From the NCBI GenBank assembly GCA_023415795.1, contig JAEZJG010000011.1:1-64000 (forward strand): a stretch of DNA of 64,000 nucleotides, in the 5' to 3' direction. The stretch's first letter is position 1; every line of letters starts with the position of its first letter. This stretch comes from Bacillota bacterium (GTDB lineage: Bacteria > Bacillota > Clostridia > Christensenellales > SZUA-584). This document shows positions 1-7,836 of this stretch, one piece after another. The notes beneath the pieces were generated by a model that worked only from the letters and a program-made list of their open reading frames with translations, had not been told where the DNA came from and did no database searches. The translations under genes and the position numbers were made by a program.

Positions 1-178
1 TAGCCTTATCCAGCATCATGTAGTTCGCAATCATGTCTTGGGAAACATCGGTATGTGTATCAAGATAGTCCAGTACCATAAAATCGCCTCCGTGTACTGA
101 TATGCTCCTAAGCCTATCCGATATGTAAATAAAGCCATAACGCTGCATGGCCCAGACGTCCTTCATAATCATTCTCAT
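1..178 (-). CDS. MarR-family transcriptional regulator, N-terminal part (cut by window edge)
   Basis: The reverse strand reads 59 codons from an ATG at 178 to the window edge without a stop. The peptide has an amphipathic first helix (MQRYGFIYISDRL) followed by VLDYLDTHTDVSQDMIANYM, which fits the start of the MarR winged helix, where a helix-turn-helix carries the 'SQ..IA..L..DKA' pattern. An AAAGGGG SD lies just before the start. MarR proteins are dimeric repressors that usually respond to small phenolic or lipid ligands and often control a neighbouring transporter; the neighbour lies outside the window. The DNA-recognition helix and wing are missing from view, so the family call rests on the N-terminus only. 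Confidence 0.7.
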   Translation of the reverse strand, partial: MRMIMKDVWAMQRYGFIYISDRLRSISVHGGDFMVLDYLDTHTDVSQDMIANYMMLDKA

Positions 179-218
179 GTACCCCTTTATCCGAGATATA
201 TTAGTTGCCGCGGAAACT

Positions 219-247
219 ATTCTATTTGAGTATATTAGAATTGTCAA
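219..247 (-). promoter_or_regulatory. Promoter of the MarR-type gene
   Basis: On the minus strand a perfect -35 TTGACA (247-242) is followed after 17 bp by -10 TAGAAT (224-219). The start codon at 178 lies about 41 bp downstream of the -10. This is a standard housekeeping-sigma promoter. Confidence 0.7.
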
Positions 248-339
248 TGAATTAATTGTCCGCCCTTGCCTTTCTCAACGTATATACAAAAAAGCTTGGG
301 AAATCAGCAGTTTATAAACTAGTACAGGGGGGATACCAA

Positions 340-408
340 TTGAAACCCATAGAATCGCCAGAGTTTGTTAATAATATGGATATATTTAGTTTATTAGGCA
401 TTCAATAA
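340..408 (+). CDS. Possible 22-residue small ORF divergent from the MarR gene
   Basis: A TTG at 340 is preceded by a strong SD-like GGGGGG (five bases upstream) and opens a 22-codon frame ending at TAA 406-408 (MKPIESPEFVNNMDIFSLLG...). It lies between the divergent MarR gene and the convergent DegV terminator. No clear promoter is visible and I recognise no family. Support is only the SD, so this may be chance. The rest of 248-409 shows nothing recognisable. Confidence 0.2.
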   Translation: MKPIESPEFVNNMDIFSLLGIQ

Positions 409-409
409 A

Positions 410-440
410 TTAAAAGCACGGCGTTAATGAAACACCGTGC
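410..440 (-). terminator. Terminator after the DegV gene
   Basis: On the minus strand GCACGGTGTT pairs with AACGCCGTGC (one mismatch, 5-nt loop) and is followed by a T-rich run (TTTTAATTTA). It lies about 68 bp past the DegV stop codon. Confidence 0.75.
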
Positions 441-507
441 CCCTCAATAATCTGTTATTTATGTATCGGCAAAGCTGCTTATGTTGTGAATCAAACCACG
501 AAACACA

Positions 508-1335
508 TCAGAACGCGATAATGATTCCGCCCTCATTGGCATACATGCTGGACAGCCCTTTTGTAGGCGCGACAACGATTTCTTTAAACGCATACTTTTC
601 TTTGACGATATCCACCAGCTTGTTTACCTGTTTCAAATTATTGCAATGGGTGATTGCGAGAATTTTATCCTTCGTATCATGACACGTCTCCCCAATCGTT
701 TCCGCAAGCTTCATAATAGATTGCTGCGCACCTCTGGCTTTGGAGAACAGCGCAATCTCTCCCGCATCCGCTCTTAACACAAGGCGTATGTTTAAAACGC
801 CTGCGATCAGCCCGGTGATTTTGCCCATCCTGCCGTTCTTTATCATGTTGTCCAAGTTTTCAAGCACAAAGAATGTCTTCATCTTGGCAATAAAATCATC
901 TATCCTCTTAACGATCTCCATCTTTTCGATTCCGCTGTTAATCAATTCCCTCAGCTTCAGAATGATAAGCAGCTGACCTGCCGAAGCGCTTTTGGAATCA
1001 AACACATGAGACTCAACACCTTGCTCTGCCAATATCTCCTTGGCTAAATTCGCGCTGTTGTATGATCCCGACAGCTTAGACGAAAGCGTCACAACAAAGT
1101 TTGTACTTTGTTTATCATGTTTCTCTATATAATCATGTGGTGAAGGACAGGACGATTTTGCCTGACCCTTGTATTCTCTCATTCGCGCTATAAAATTATC
1201 AACGTACAGCGCTTCATCATCAACAAAAGCTTCGGTTCCCAGCGTCATTGTAAGGGGCGCTATTACCACATCTAAACTTTTTTTGAGTTCCGGGGTTAAG
1301 TCACAGCTGCTGTCCGATATAATCCTGTAGTCCAT
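508..1335 (-). CDS. DegV family fatty-acid-binding protein
   Basis: This 275-residue protein has the full DegV fold. N-terminal IISDSSCDLTPEL, followed by SSCPSPHDYIE (the fatty-acid carboxylate contact loop, around residues 80-90) and VFDSKSASAGQ are family signatures, and the length is typical (about 280). DegV proteins (FakB type) bind a single fatty acid and, with the kinase FakA, feed exogenous fatty acids into phospholipid synthesis; no fakA is visible here. I chose the second ATG (1335) because TTGGAGG sits 6 nt before it; the ATG at 1350 has no SD. The gene is monocistronic, with its own terminator and a 16-bp palindrome upstream. Confidence 0.93.
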   Translation of the reverse strand: MDYRIISDSSCDLTPELKKSLDVVIAPLTMTLGTEAFVDDEALYVDNFIARMREYKGQAKSSCPSPHDYIEKHDKQSTNFVVTLSSKLSGSYNSANLAKEILAEQGVESHVFDSKSASAGQLLIILKLRELINSGIEKMEIVKRIDDFIAKMKTFFVLENLDNMIKNGRMGKITGLIAGVLNIRLVLRADAGEIALFSKARGAQQSIMKLAETIGETCHDTKDKILAITHCNNLKQVNKLVDIVKEKYAFKEIVVAPTKGLSSMYANEGGIIIAF

Positions 1336-1412
1336 TGAAGCCTCCAACATAAATCATTATTATCTTTGCTTATTAATATAATACATGAATCCAAAGGGAA
1401 TTGATAGTCCGT

Positions 1413-1428
1413 AGAATGTTAACATTCT
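1413..1428. promoter_or_regulatory. Perfect 16-bp palindrome upstream of the DegV gene
   Basis: AGAATGTTAACATTCT is its own reverse complement and lies about 78 bp upstream of the DegV start codon. Its position and symmetry suit an operator for a dimeric regulator, but the regulator is unknown. Confidence 0.4.
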
Positions 1429-1504
1429 TAATTAAAAGTAATTGAGTAACACTTATCCAAACTAAAAAGACAGAGCTATTAATAGGCAGCTAGCTACCTA
1501 ACCC

Positions 1505-1532
1505 ACAAAAAAGGCAGCCGTTAAGCCGCCTT
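1505..1532 (-). terminator. Terminator of the blaI-M56 operon
   Basis: On the minus strand AAGGCGGC pairs with GCTGCCTT across a short loop and is followed by TTTTTT. It lies 36 bp beyond the M56 stop codon. Confidence 0.75.
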
Positions 1533-1567
1533 GTCTCCAAAATTCTGTTATCACACAAAACTCGCCT

Positions 1568-3385
1568 TCAACCCAGCTTCTTCTTAATATTCTCTGGTGT
1601 AAACTTGCTCCATGAAACATTCTTCTTTTTCGTCTGCTCCTTGTCGAAAGAGTCATACGTTTCCTTGAGAACCGGCTTGTCGTTGATGAAGTACTGTATC
1701 GTCATGTCCGTATCGCCCTGACTAGACTGACTATATCCCAGCATGTCGGTGCCATACCCGTCAGCCTTGAACGACAACTTGCCCCAGCCCGAATCCGCCG
1801 CTCCGCTCGAGAAAAGCACCGTTCCATCCGTTTTCAGCTCCTCCAACCCTCTGTACGGTATCAGGTATCCGTAGACGGTCCCGTTTGCTGCATGCAGCAC
1901 CTCGAAAAACTGCGGCTCATTCGCCACCGACAATTCAAGCACAACCTCAGGAATGCTGTCCCCATCCAAATCCAGCACTGCAAAGCCCAATACGGTAAAT
2001 GTGGTATCGTAGATTTCCCCATTGGCCAAAAAATCCTTGAGGTAAACGCTCTTCTTACTGTCTGTGCTGTAAAACTGCGCCTTGTTTTGCAGTACAGCGC
2101 TATACGTAGTCTGTGTCGGACCATCAGTCTCGGCTGCCGCGTTGGAGCTATCCGCCGTGCCGCCGGATGCCGGTGTCGGGTCTGCCAGTTGCTGAGAAGC
2201 CTCCGTAACCGCAGGCTGTGGTGTTTCGTCGGGTCCCATGGTTCCAGCGGGGTCTCCTGTCACATCAGGCAGTAAAGCAGAAGTCTGCGCGGCTGTTTGC
2301 TCTGGCTTCTCGGAAGCTGCAAGGGCATGTGTCACAATTGGCGCCGTATTCGCTGCACCCAGTGCCACGCTGCATCCGGCAATCAAAAGCGCCAACCCCA
2401 GCGATAAAGCGATCATCAATACACCCTTGCTCTTATATGTCATTATGCTTTCCAACCTTTCCTTGAGTGCGCGTTTTTCTTCGCACATCGTTGTCGCCAC
2501 AATACCGGCAGGCAGCCGTTTTGAAGACGCGATGGCCAGCAGTGTTTCTCCGTAGCTTTGGCGCATGGCCAAATCAAGTGAACGCACCACGGCCTCGTCG
2601 CAGGACAGCTCGCAAGCCCGCCCAATCTCTCTGCGCACCAGTATCATCAGCGGATTAAACCAGTGCAGAGAGCTGACAAGTGCAACAAACCATTTGTATA
2701 GCAGATCGTGACGGCGACAGTGCGTCAGCTCGTGCCGAAGAATATGCTGCAGCTCCGGCTTCATACCATTTTCAACAAAGGCCAGCTGCGGAATAACGAT
2801 TAACGGTACAGGCAGCCGAATCATCATGGGGGTGTCAATGTATGGGTTGCAGACCAGCTTCACCTTTGCACAACCGCGCAGCCACGCAAACACTGCCGCA
2901 TCCTTGGGATGGGGACGCACGCATGTTTTTCTAAGCCTGCTGCCAAAGCGCAGATAGGCCAATATAAACCAGCCAAAATGCAGGGCGGCACCAACAAGCC
3001 ATATCTCGGGCAGGTGCGCCCCGAGGAACGCCCACAGGTGAAAGTCAGACGGCGCAGCAGCAGACTCTGCCCCTCCCGTGCCGTTCGGCTCTGTCCCCGC
3101 TATTTGCGGCACGGCAGCTTGTTCATCGCCCTGTGCCGGGATAATCGGCTGTACTGCGCCGGAGATTGCTGCTTGCTGTGTCTCAGGCTGCGCCAACAAT
3201 CGATTCATAATGCTGCCGTCAAAGGACAGCGGCAGTGCCAGACGCAGCAGCACCAGCAGCCAAATATAGTACTGAAACGCTTTGGATACCCTGTTCTTCA
3301 GCAGAGGCCGCAGTGCCAGCAGCAGCAGCGCCAGAATCGAGCCGGAAATGCTGAGCGATAGTATTGTCAATATTGTACTGCTCAT
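1568..3385 (-). CDS. M56 family (BlaR1/MecR1-like) membrane metallopeptidase with a novel sensor domain
   Basis: This 605-residue protein has BlaR1 topology: hydrophobic segments near residues 4-25, 36-53, 117-146 and 231-250, the zinc motif HELTH at 218-222, and downstream ELSCDEAVV supplying the likely third zinc ligand. A last membrane segment ends in ALLIAGC. BlaR1/MecR1 proteins cleave or trigger loss of the partner BlaI/MecI repressor on sensing a cell-wall signal. The C-terminal extracytoplasmic part is not a penicillin-binding domain: it has a Pro/Thr/Ala-rich linker and a globular region with VLDLDGDSIPEVVLE, a DxDGD calcium-loop or FG-GAP-like motif. The ligand is therefore unknown. 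Its start overlaps the blaI stop by 4 bp (ATGA), indicating translational coupling. Confidence 0.9.
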   Translation of the reverse strand: MSSTILTILSLSISGSILALLLLALRPLLKNRVSKAFQYYIWLLVLLRLALPLSFDGSIMNRLLAQPETQQAAISGAVQPIIPAQGDEQAAVPQIAGTEPNGTGGAESAAAPSDFHLWAFLGAHLPEIWLVGAALHFGWFILAYLRFGSRLRKTCVRPHPKDAAVFAWLRGCAKVKLVCNPYIDTPMMIRLPVPLIVIPQLAFVENGMKPELQHILRHELTHCRRHDLLYKWFVALVSSLHWFNPLMILVRREIGRACELSCDEAVVRSLDLAMRQSYGETLLAIASSKRLPAGIVATTMCEEKRALKERLESIMTYKSKGVLMIALSLGLALLIAGCSVALGAANTAPIVTHALAASEKPEQTAAQTSALLPDVTGDPAGTMGPDETPQPAVTEASQQLADPTPASGGTADSSNAAAETDGPTQTTYSAVLQNKAQFYSTDSKKSVYLKDFLANGEIYDTTFTVLGFAVLDLDGDSIPEVVLELSVANEPQFFEVLHAANGTVYGYLIPYRGLEELKTDGTVLFSSGAADSGWGKLSFKADGYGTDMLGYSQSSQGDTDMTIQYFINDKPVLKETYDSFDKEQTKKKNVSWSKFTPENIKKKLG

Positions 3386-3762
3386 AGTTTGCCGCCCCGT
3401 AGTATGTTTTGCAGCTCCTTGATATCGTCGTCACTCAGCCTCTTGGATGATACGAACGAAGCCACCAAATTTTTCGCGCTGCCCTTATAGAGCTTATCAA
3501 TAAGCGCCTGCGTCATATACTCGTTGTATTCCTCTTCAGAAACGCAGGGAGAGTAGTAGTAGACCTCTCTTTTCTCTTGCGCCACCACGCCCTTGCTATG
3601 CAGCCTGTACAGCAAGGTCTTGGCGGTGGAATCCTCCCAGCCGGTTTTGCTGCAAATCGCCTTGCGTATTTCCGCGACAGGCAGCGCCGTCTTTGCTTCC
3701 CACAGCACCCGCATAACCTCAAGCTCCGAGTCGGCTATCCTTTCAGCCAGCTTGTTCATCAT
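3382..3762 (-). CDS. BlaI/MecI/CopY family transcriptional repressor
   Basis: The 126-residue protein is full length for BlaI. The winged helix runs over residues 10-75 (ADSELEVMRVLW, then the recognition helix in DSTAKTLLYRLHSKGVV and a wing KREVYYYSP), and the C-terminal half is the helical dimerisation and cleavage region. It represses its own operon together with the overlapping M56 sensor. Two ATGs are possible, 3762 and 3759. The SD is an uninterrupted run of nine G (3765-3773), which is 2 nt from the first ATG and 5 nt from the second, so the second is the better-spaced start. Its operators are visible just upstream. Confidence 0.93.
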   Translation of the reverse strand: MMNKLAERIADSELEVMRVLWEAKTALPVAEIRKAICSKTGWEDSTAKTLLYRLHSKGVVAQEKREVYYYSPCVSEEEYNEYMTQALIDKLYKGSAKNLVASFVSSKRLSDDDIKELQNILRGGKL

Positions 3763-3782
3763 AACCCCCCCCCTTGATTACA

Positions 3783-3842
3783 GACTACGTTCGTAGCCCC
3801 TTTATCTGCTCACAGATTACATCAGTAATCTGGGTTTGTCAA
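3783..3842 (-). promoter_or_regulatory. BlaI promoter with two dyad operators
   Basis: On the minus strand -35 TTGACA (3842-3837) and -10 TAATCT (3819-3814) are 17 bp apart. The dyad CAGATTAC-ATCA-GTAATCTG (3813-3832) covers the spacer and -10, and a second dyad CTACG-TT-CGTAG (3785-3796) lies just past the start of transcription. Both resemble the TTACANNTGTAA-type sites bound by BlaI/CopY repressors. The placement explains autorepression. Confidence 0.75.
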
Positions 3843-3869
3843 CACCTATGATTAAGCCAAATAAAACAG

Positions 3870-3916
3870 CAAAAAAACAGATCCCTCCAAACATTAGGCT
3901 AAAGTTTGGCGGGATC
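3870..3916 (-). terminator. Terminator after sucrose phosphorylase
   Basis: On the minus strand GATCCCGCCAAAC pairs with GTTTGGAGGGATC (one mismatch, 11-nt loop), followed by TTTTTTT. It is the end of the kinase-gtfA operon. Confidence 0.85.
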
Positions 3917-3946
3917 CTTTGATGCCTATTAATTTTTATTTTACGG

Positions 3947-5407
3947 CTAAATGCAAAATCTGTATATGTTTTCTCCCTCGCTGTATTCAACATAAGCATC
4001 CGGCTTGCTCAAATTGATGCTCAAAACGCTGCTTTGGTCACCGTTTTCCCATTTCATCACAAGCTCGCTGCCCTCTGCCTTTTCCAACGTAAACGTACCG
4101 CCGAAGCTTGGATGCTCGTTACGAAAGCGCATCAGTCGGAACAGCCTTTGCACAACCTCCCTTTTACACTCCGCAGCCACCTCTTGCACCGTGTAGTTGT
4201 ATCGATTGATCTCACGCCCGTCACCATAAACCTCGGCACGATCAAGCTTATTGACTCCGGCCAGCAGCCCTACATAGTATATCTGCGGAACGCCGGGTGT
4301 AAACAGCTGAATCGCCCGTGCTTTAATATAGTCGTCGTCATTTTCGTTCAGCATGGAGTAAAAAGTACCACGAATTTGGTGAACATCGAAACCACCCTCC
4401 AGCTGGTGCGCCTCAGAGTATACCTTGCTGAAATTCGATCCGCGGCTTTTACACACTTCCGCGACATATTTAGCGTTTTCCACGTCTAAAAGATCGTTCA
4501 TGTCGGGGATTACAGGTACGCCGTCATGGCAGTCCAGAGTGGTAAACTGCTTTTCGGGGCGCTCTTTTAGATAAGCCCCCAGCATGTCCGCTTTTTGCAG
4601 TATAAGCGCCTCCAGCACGCGATACGGCAGTATGAAGTCATATATCCAGTAACCCCGTGCTGCCAGCTTGTTTTGTATGCTGTAATGCGAATGCACCTCT
4701 GGCAGCAGCTCTAAGCCATATTCCTTTGCCGTATCCATAATCCAGTCCAGAAACTCGTATATTTCCGGCTCCACAAAGAAGCACGACGTGCCCGGTTTCT
4801 TTATGACGTAGCCCACCGCGTCCAGCCGCACAATTCTAACGCCGTTATCGCTGAAGTTGCTCAGTATTCGGCGAAACAGCGCCTTCGCCGCTTCCGAGTG
4901 CACATCCACATCAATCTGTTCTGACGGATCGGTTTTGCCAAACGTTGTCCACAGTCTCACGCTGGTGCCGCCACCCGTTTCAAAATCGGAATAAGGCAGC
5001 TTACGCCTCAGAAATATCCGGTCGATATCCGCCTGCACCGGCACACCGTCCGCCCACACCTTGTCCATCGTAATAAACAGGTCCTTGTACCTTGAATATT
5101 CGCCCTGTTCCAGATAATCTTGAAAATATTCAGACTGCCGCGATATGTGATTGACCATCAAATCGAGCACCACATCGTGCGTCTTCCCGATTTCGCTAAT
5201 GCTTGGCCACGTGCCGAAACGGCTGTCTATCTCAAAATAGCTGATGGGCGCAAAGCCGCGGTCTCCCGAGGACGGAAACGGCGGCAGTATGTGAACACCG
5301 GCAAACAACCCTTGGAGAGCACCACAGAGCAGCTCATTTAGTTCGCTGAGGTTTTGCCCCAGCGAATCCGGATAGGTTATCAGTTGAATGCTGTTATTAG
5401 CCTTCAT
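3947..5407 (-). CDS. gtfA: Sucrose phosphorylase (GH13_18)
   Basis: The 486-residue protein matches sucrose phosphorylase in length and order of motifs: LPPFPSSGDRGFAP near 41-54, the nucleophile Asp196 in RLDAVGYVIK, the acid/base Glu237 in LLPEVHSHY and the transition-state Asp295 in LDCHDGVPVI. These enzymes convert sucrose and phosphate to alpha-D-glucose 1-phosphate and fructose in the cytoplasm. Related GH13_18 members use sucrose 6'-phosphate or glucosylglycerate, and I cannot exclude those from sequence alone. The upstream operator, of the type used by sucrose repressors, favours sucrose. GAGGGAG is the SD. It is the second gene of an operon with the kinase at 5444. Confidence 0.88.
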   Translation of the reverse strand: MKANNSIQLITYPDSLGQNLSELNELLCGALQGLFAGVHILPPFPSSGDRGFAPISYFEIDSRFGTWPSISEIGKTHDVVLDLMVNHISRQSEYFQDYLEQGEYSRYKDLFITMDKVWADGVPVQADIDRIFLRRKLPYSDFETGGGTSVRLWTTFGKTDPSEQIDVDVHSEAAKALFRRILSNFSDNGVRIVRLDAVGYVIKKPGTSCFFVEPEIYEFLDWIMDTAKEYGLELLPEVHSHYSIQNKLAARGYWIYDFILPYRVLEALILQKADMLGAYLKERPEKQFTTLDCHDGVPVIPDMNDLLDVENAKYVAEVCKSRGSNFSKVYSEAHQLEGGFDVHQIRGTFYSMLNENDDDYIKARAIQLFTPGVPQIYYVGLLAGVNKLDRAEVYGDGREINRYNYTVQEVAAECKREVVQRLFRLMRFRNEHPSFGGTFTLEKAEGSELVMKWENGDQSSVLSINLSKPDAYVEYSEGENIYRFCI

Positions 5408-5443
5408 TTTATAGCTCCCTCACCCTATTAATTAAATATCGGT

Positions 5444-6094
5444 TTATACAAAGCTGACCGCATAGTCCTTGGAAATGATGACGTCTGCCAAGAAGCGATG
5501 CCCTGCGATAATCTTGTGTTCAGTCTTTAGCACATCCTCGATAAACGGGTCTCCCACCTCGCTGCCGCGGTTGCGTTTGCGGCGATGCTCCAGCGTATCC
5601 AGCCGATTGCGATCAATGAACACGCGGCAATCCACCTGACGCAAAAGCGCCGTGTACGTTCCCTCAGCGATAACCACCTGAACGCCCGCGAGACACACTT
5701 CCTCCTCCGTCGCGCAGTCTTCCATGTAATTCATCAGCGGCTTTTTGACAGCATCCTCGCCGCTCAGCGCTGCCGCAATATGACTATTGAGCAGTTCCAT
5801 CTGTACCTCCACGTGCGGCCCCAGCCAATCGCTGTCCTCTCTCCGCTTACGATCATTGGATATGGGCGGCAATACAAAATAGTCGTCCTGCCCCAGTATG
5901 ACCGAAAGGATGCCCTCTTTTTCCAGCGCGTCGGCTATGGCTTTTGCCGTCTCCGATTTACCGCTGCCCGATTCTCCTGATACGGTTATGATATATCTTC
6001 TGCCCGCGGCAGTTATTTTCTCGATTATAGCCGCCGCAATGCACTCACCCGCTTCGATGTGGTGTCTTTCCAATACGATGACGTCGCCCTTCAT
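5444..6094 (-). CDS. Uridine kinase-like P-loop kinase
   Basis: The 216-residue protein has the P-loop SGESGSGKSETAKAI near residues 40-54 and the layout of the uridine kinase/phosphoribulokinase superfamily (LGQDDYFVLPP after strand 2, VVIAEGTYTALL, then an arginine-rich lid RNRLDTLEHRRKRNR). Family members phosphorylate uridine, pantothenate, ribulose 5-phosphate or sugars. Here it is the first gene of an operon with sucrose phosphorylase (36-bp gap), which suggests a sugar or sugar-nucleotide role such as phosphorylating the released fructose; this is inference only. GGGAGG is the SD. The promoter carries a LacI-type operator. Confidence 0.8.
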   Translation of the reverse strand: MKGDVIVLERHHIEAGECIAAAIIEKITAAGRRYIITVSGESGSGKSETAKAIADALEKEGILSVILGQDDYFVLPPISNDRKRREDSDWLGPHVEVQMELLNSHIAAALSGEDAVKKPLMNYMEDCATEEEVCLAGVQVVIAEGTYTALLRQVDCRVFIDRNRLDTLEHRRKRNRGSEVGDPFIEDVLKTEHKIIAGHRFLADVIISKDYAVSFV

Positions 6095-6127
6095 GTTAAC
6101 CTCCCGCTGTTTGAGCCTGATGCAATC

Positions 6128-6168
6128 ATTATATCTATGCAGATGAACAATGTCAACCGTTTGACATT
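6128..6168 (-). promoter_or_regulatory. Promoter and LacI-type operator of the kinase-gtfA operon
   Basis: On the minus strand -35 TTGACA (6156-6151) and -10 TATAAT (6133-6128) are perfect and 17 bp apart. Overlapping the -35 is the dyad AATGTCAA-CCGT-TTGACATT (6149-6168), 8-bp perfect arms with a central CG. This matches the TGTCAANCGNTTGACA form bound by LacI-family sucrose repressors (ScrR type). No LacI-family gene is in the window. Confidence 0.8.
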
Positions 6169-6242
6169 TCAGTTCATAATACTATTTCACACTAACTTTG
6201 TTTTTGGTTTGTGCCATAGTCACTGACTTTTGATTTACCGGA

Positions 6243-6413
6243 TTCAAAGCATGTCTCACCATAGTTAAGAACTGGGAAACCTATATACTTAATGCCTTTG
6301 ATGTTCCTTGTTCGAACGGTTTCACCGAAGGAGCCAACAATACCATCAAGGTTTAATTACCTTTAAAGTAAACAGGGTTTCAATCATTTGATGGTGATAG
6401 GAACCCTGCAATA
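6243..6413 (+). pseudogene. ISL3-family transposase fossil (C-terminal piece)
   Basis: One plus-strand frame reads FKACLTIVKNWETYILNAFD, then CSNGFTEGANNTIKV, then two in-frame stops within a continuing similarity (LK-stop-TGFQSFDGDRNPAI). Fitted to ISL3 (IS204/IS1001-type) transposases this is the C-terminal core, where NGFTEG.NN.IK.LKR..FG..NF..FRNRI is conserved. There is no start, no upstream domain and no visible terminal repeat, so this is a decayed remnant. It fills most of the 450-bp gap between the kinase and the PHP gene. Confidence 0.75.
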
Positions 6414-6454
6414 ATTACTTTTGTCTACTCTACCCCAACCATTGACATTGAGCC

Positions 6455-6491
6455 ATAAAAAAGGGGATGCGCGCTCAAACGCTCATTCCCC
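6455..6491 (-). terminator. Terminator of the rhaB-SDR-PHP operon
   Basis: On the minus strand GGGGAATGAGCG pairs with CGCGCATCCCC (imperfect, small loop) and is followed by TTTTTT. It lies 53 bp past the PHP stop codon. Confidence 0.8.
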
Positions 6492-6543
6492 CGTTGCAAA
6501 GACTATACTTATGGATGTATTCAGAAGCATCACATTCTTTTTG

Positions 6544-7836
6544 TTACAAACCGCTCAGCCCGATGCGTTTATACTTTTCTATCAGCGCCTGCATCTCCTG
6601 TGCGTTTGGCTGCTTGTCTCCCGCGAACATGCCAAGGCTGAGGTCATGCGTCGCGGCCGTCTCGTGACCCACCAGTGCCCACGTCGTATCCACAAGGTGT
6701 GCAAACCGTGCATCTTTAAGCTGCTTGCAGATAAAGGACTGGCGCGGCTGGTTGATATCCTCACCGCTGATCTGCATGAAACCGTAGAGTTCGCATAGCG
6801 CCATCACCCGGTCCAGCTGTTCTGCGGTGTTGCGCGACGGCATAAACGCAATCGCCTGAAAGCCGATCTCCTTGCAGGCCAGGAACGTCTCTTCCAGATA
6901 ATCGTCCTCAAACTTCTGAGCCTTTTTGTCTCCCGTGGGCGAAGCGGCTACATCTCCGAGGTAGCAGTACGAGGGGATAGCGCCCCAGCTCTTGATGGCG
7001 GCTACCATCTCTCTGACATCGGGCGTTTCCTCCACCGTCGAGTCAATATAGATTCTGGAAACGAAGCTGCCCTTGAGCAGATTCAGCACATCGTAAGCGT
7101 ATATATCGCACGCTGTGTCCCCCAGCATCACCTTCTGCGAATCCGTCAGCGTCATCCCCAGCGCATCGGTGATAAACTCGATCAGCGGTTGTCCCTTGCC
7201 GTACCTTTGCAGCAGCTTTTCAGTCAGCGCATACAGTATATGACGCTCCGTCACCTCGCCGCCGAAAGCCGCGCAGGATATCGGCAGCACATCCGCGTCG
7301 AAGTCGGTGTATACACCGTACGGCTGCATGATGCCGTTGAGCCGATCGGTCATCGCGCGGCTGCGCTTTTCCCGGGCTTCGCGTATCCGCTTCAGATACC
7401 CGTCCGCCGCCTTAATCTGCGTGTGCGGCAAGCCATGCGCGCAGATATACCCGCTCGTCAGCTGATCCGGGTTGTTGACACGGCGTCCGTTCAGTGCTGT
7501 GGCCGACCAGTCGGTACGCACCTCGAAGCCGATCGTGGTGGCTATCCCCATAATCTCGCCCGCTTCAATAAACTCTTCCGCGCCGTTTATCGCGTCGTGG
7601 TCCACAATGCCCACCGTGGAAAGACCGCTGTTTACCGCCATCCACACAGCCTTGGCGGGAGAATACGGAGAGAAGGAGTACGTGGTGTGTACGTGGTTGT
7701 TGGTATACCCTTGGGTTTGCGGCAAATCAATGCTGCCGCTGTCCGCCAGCGCCTTCAGCGCCCGCAGAGCCTCAAGACGCTGCTGCTTTGTATCGGCATT
7801 CAGCTGCCCGATCAGTTCTTGCTTGTTCATACCCAT
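6544..7836 (-). CDS. PHP-domain putative metal-dependent phosphoesterase
   Basis: The 430-residue protein begins with a short helical region and then a PHP (polymerase and histidinol phosphatase) domain: NNHVHTTYSFSPYSP near 47-61 supplies the HxH ligands, IVDHDAINGAEEF the second site, and GFEVRTDW the glutamate. PHP enzymes use a trinuclear metal centre to hydrolyse phosphate esters or phosphonates. The substrate is unknown; the gene is last in an operon with a rhamnulokinase and an SDR, so a sugar phosphate is plausible. The ATG at 7836 overlaps the SDR stop (TGATG); an upstream TTG at 7839 and a downstream ATG at 7830 are alternatives. Confidence 0.8.
   Translation of the reverse strand: MGMNKQELIGQLNADTKQQRLEALRALKALADSGSIDLPQTQGYTNNHVHTTYSFSPYSPAKAVWMAVNSGLSTVGIVDHDAINGAEEFIEAGEIMGIATTIGFEVRTDWSATALNGRRVNNPDQLTSGYICAHGLPHTQIKAADGYLKRIREAREKRSRAMTDRLNGIMQPYGVYTDFDADVLPISCAAFGGEVTERHILYALTEKLLQRYGKGQPLIEFITDALGMTLTDSQKVMLGDTACDIYAYDVLNLLKGSFVSRIYIDSTVEETPDVREMVAAIKSWGAIPSYCYLGDVAASPTGDKKAQKFEDDYLEETFLACKEIGFQAIAFMPSRNTAEQLDRVMALCELYGFMQISGEDINQPRQSFICKQLKDARFAHLVDTTWALVGHETAATHDLSLGMFAGDKQPNAQEMQALIEKYKRIGLSGL

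Noticed and set aside
6243..6413. Intact insertion sequence
   Set aside because: Only the C-terminal part of a transposase is present, with in-frame stops and no terminal inverted repeats.
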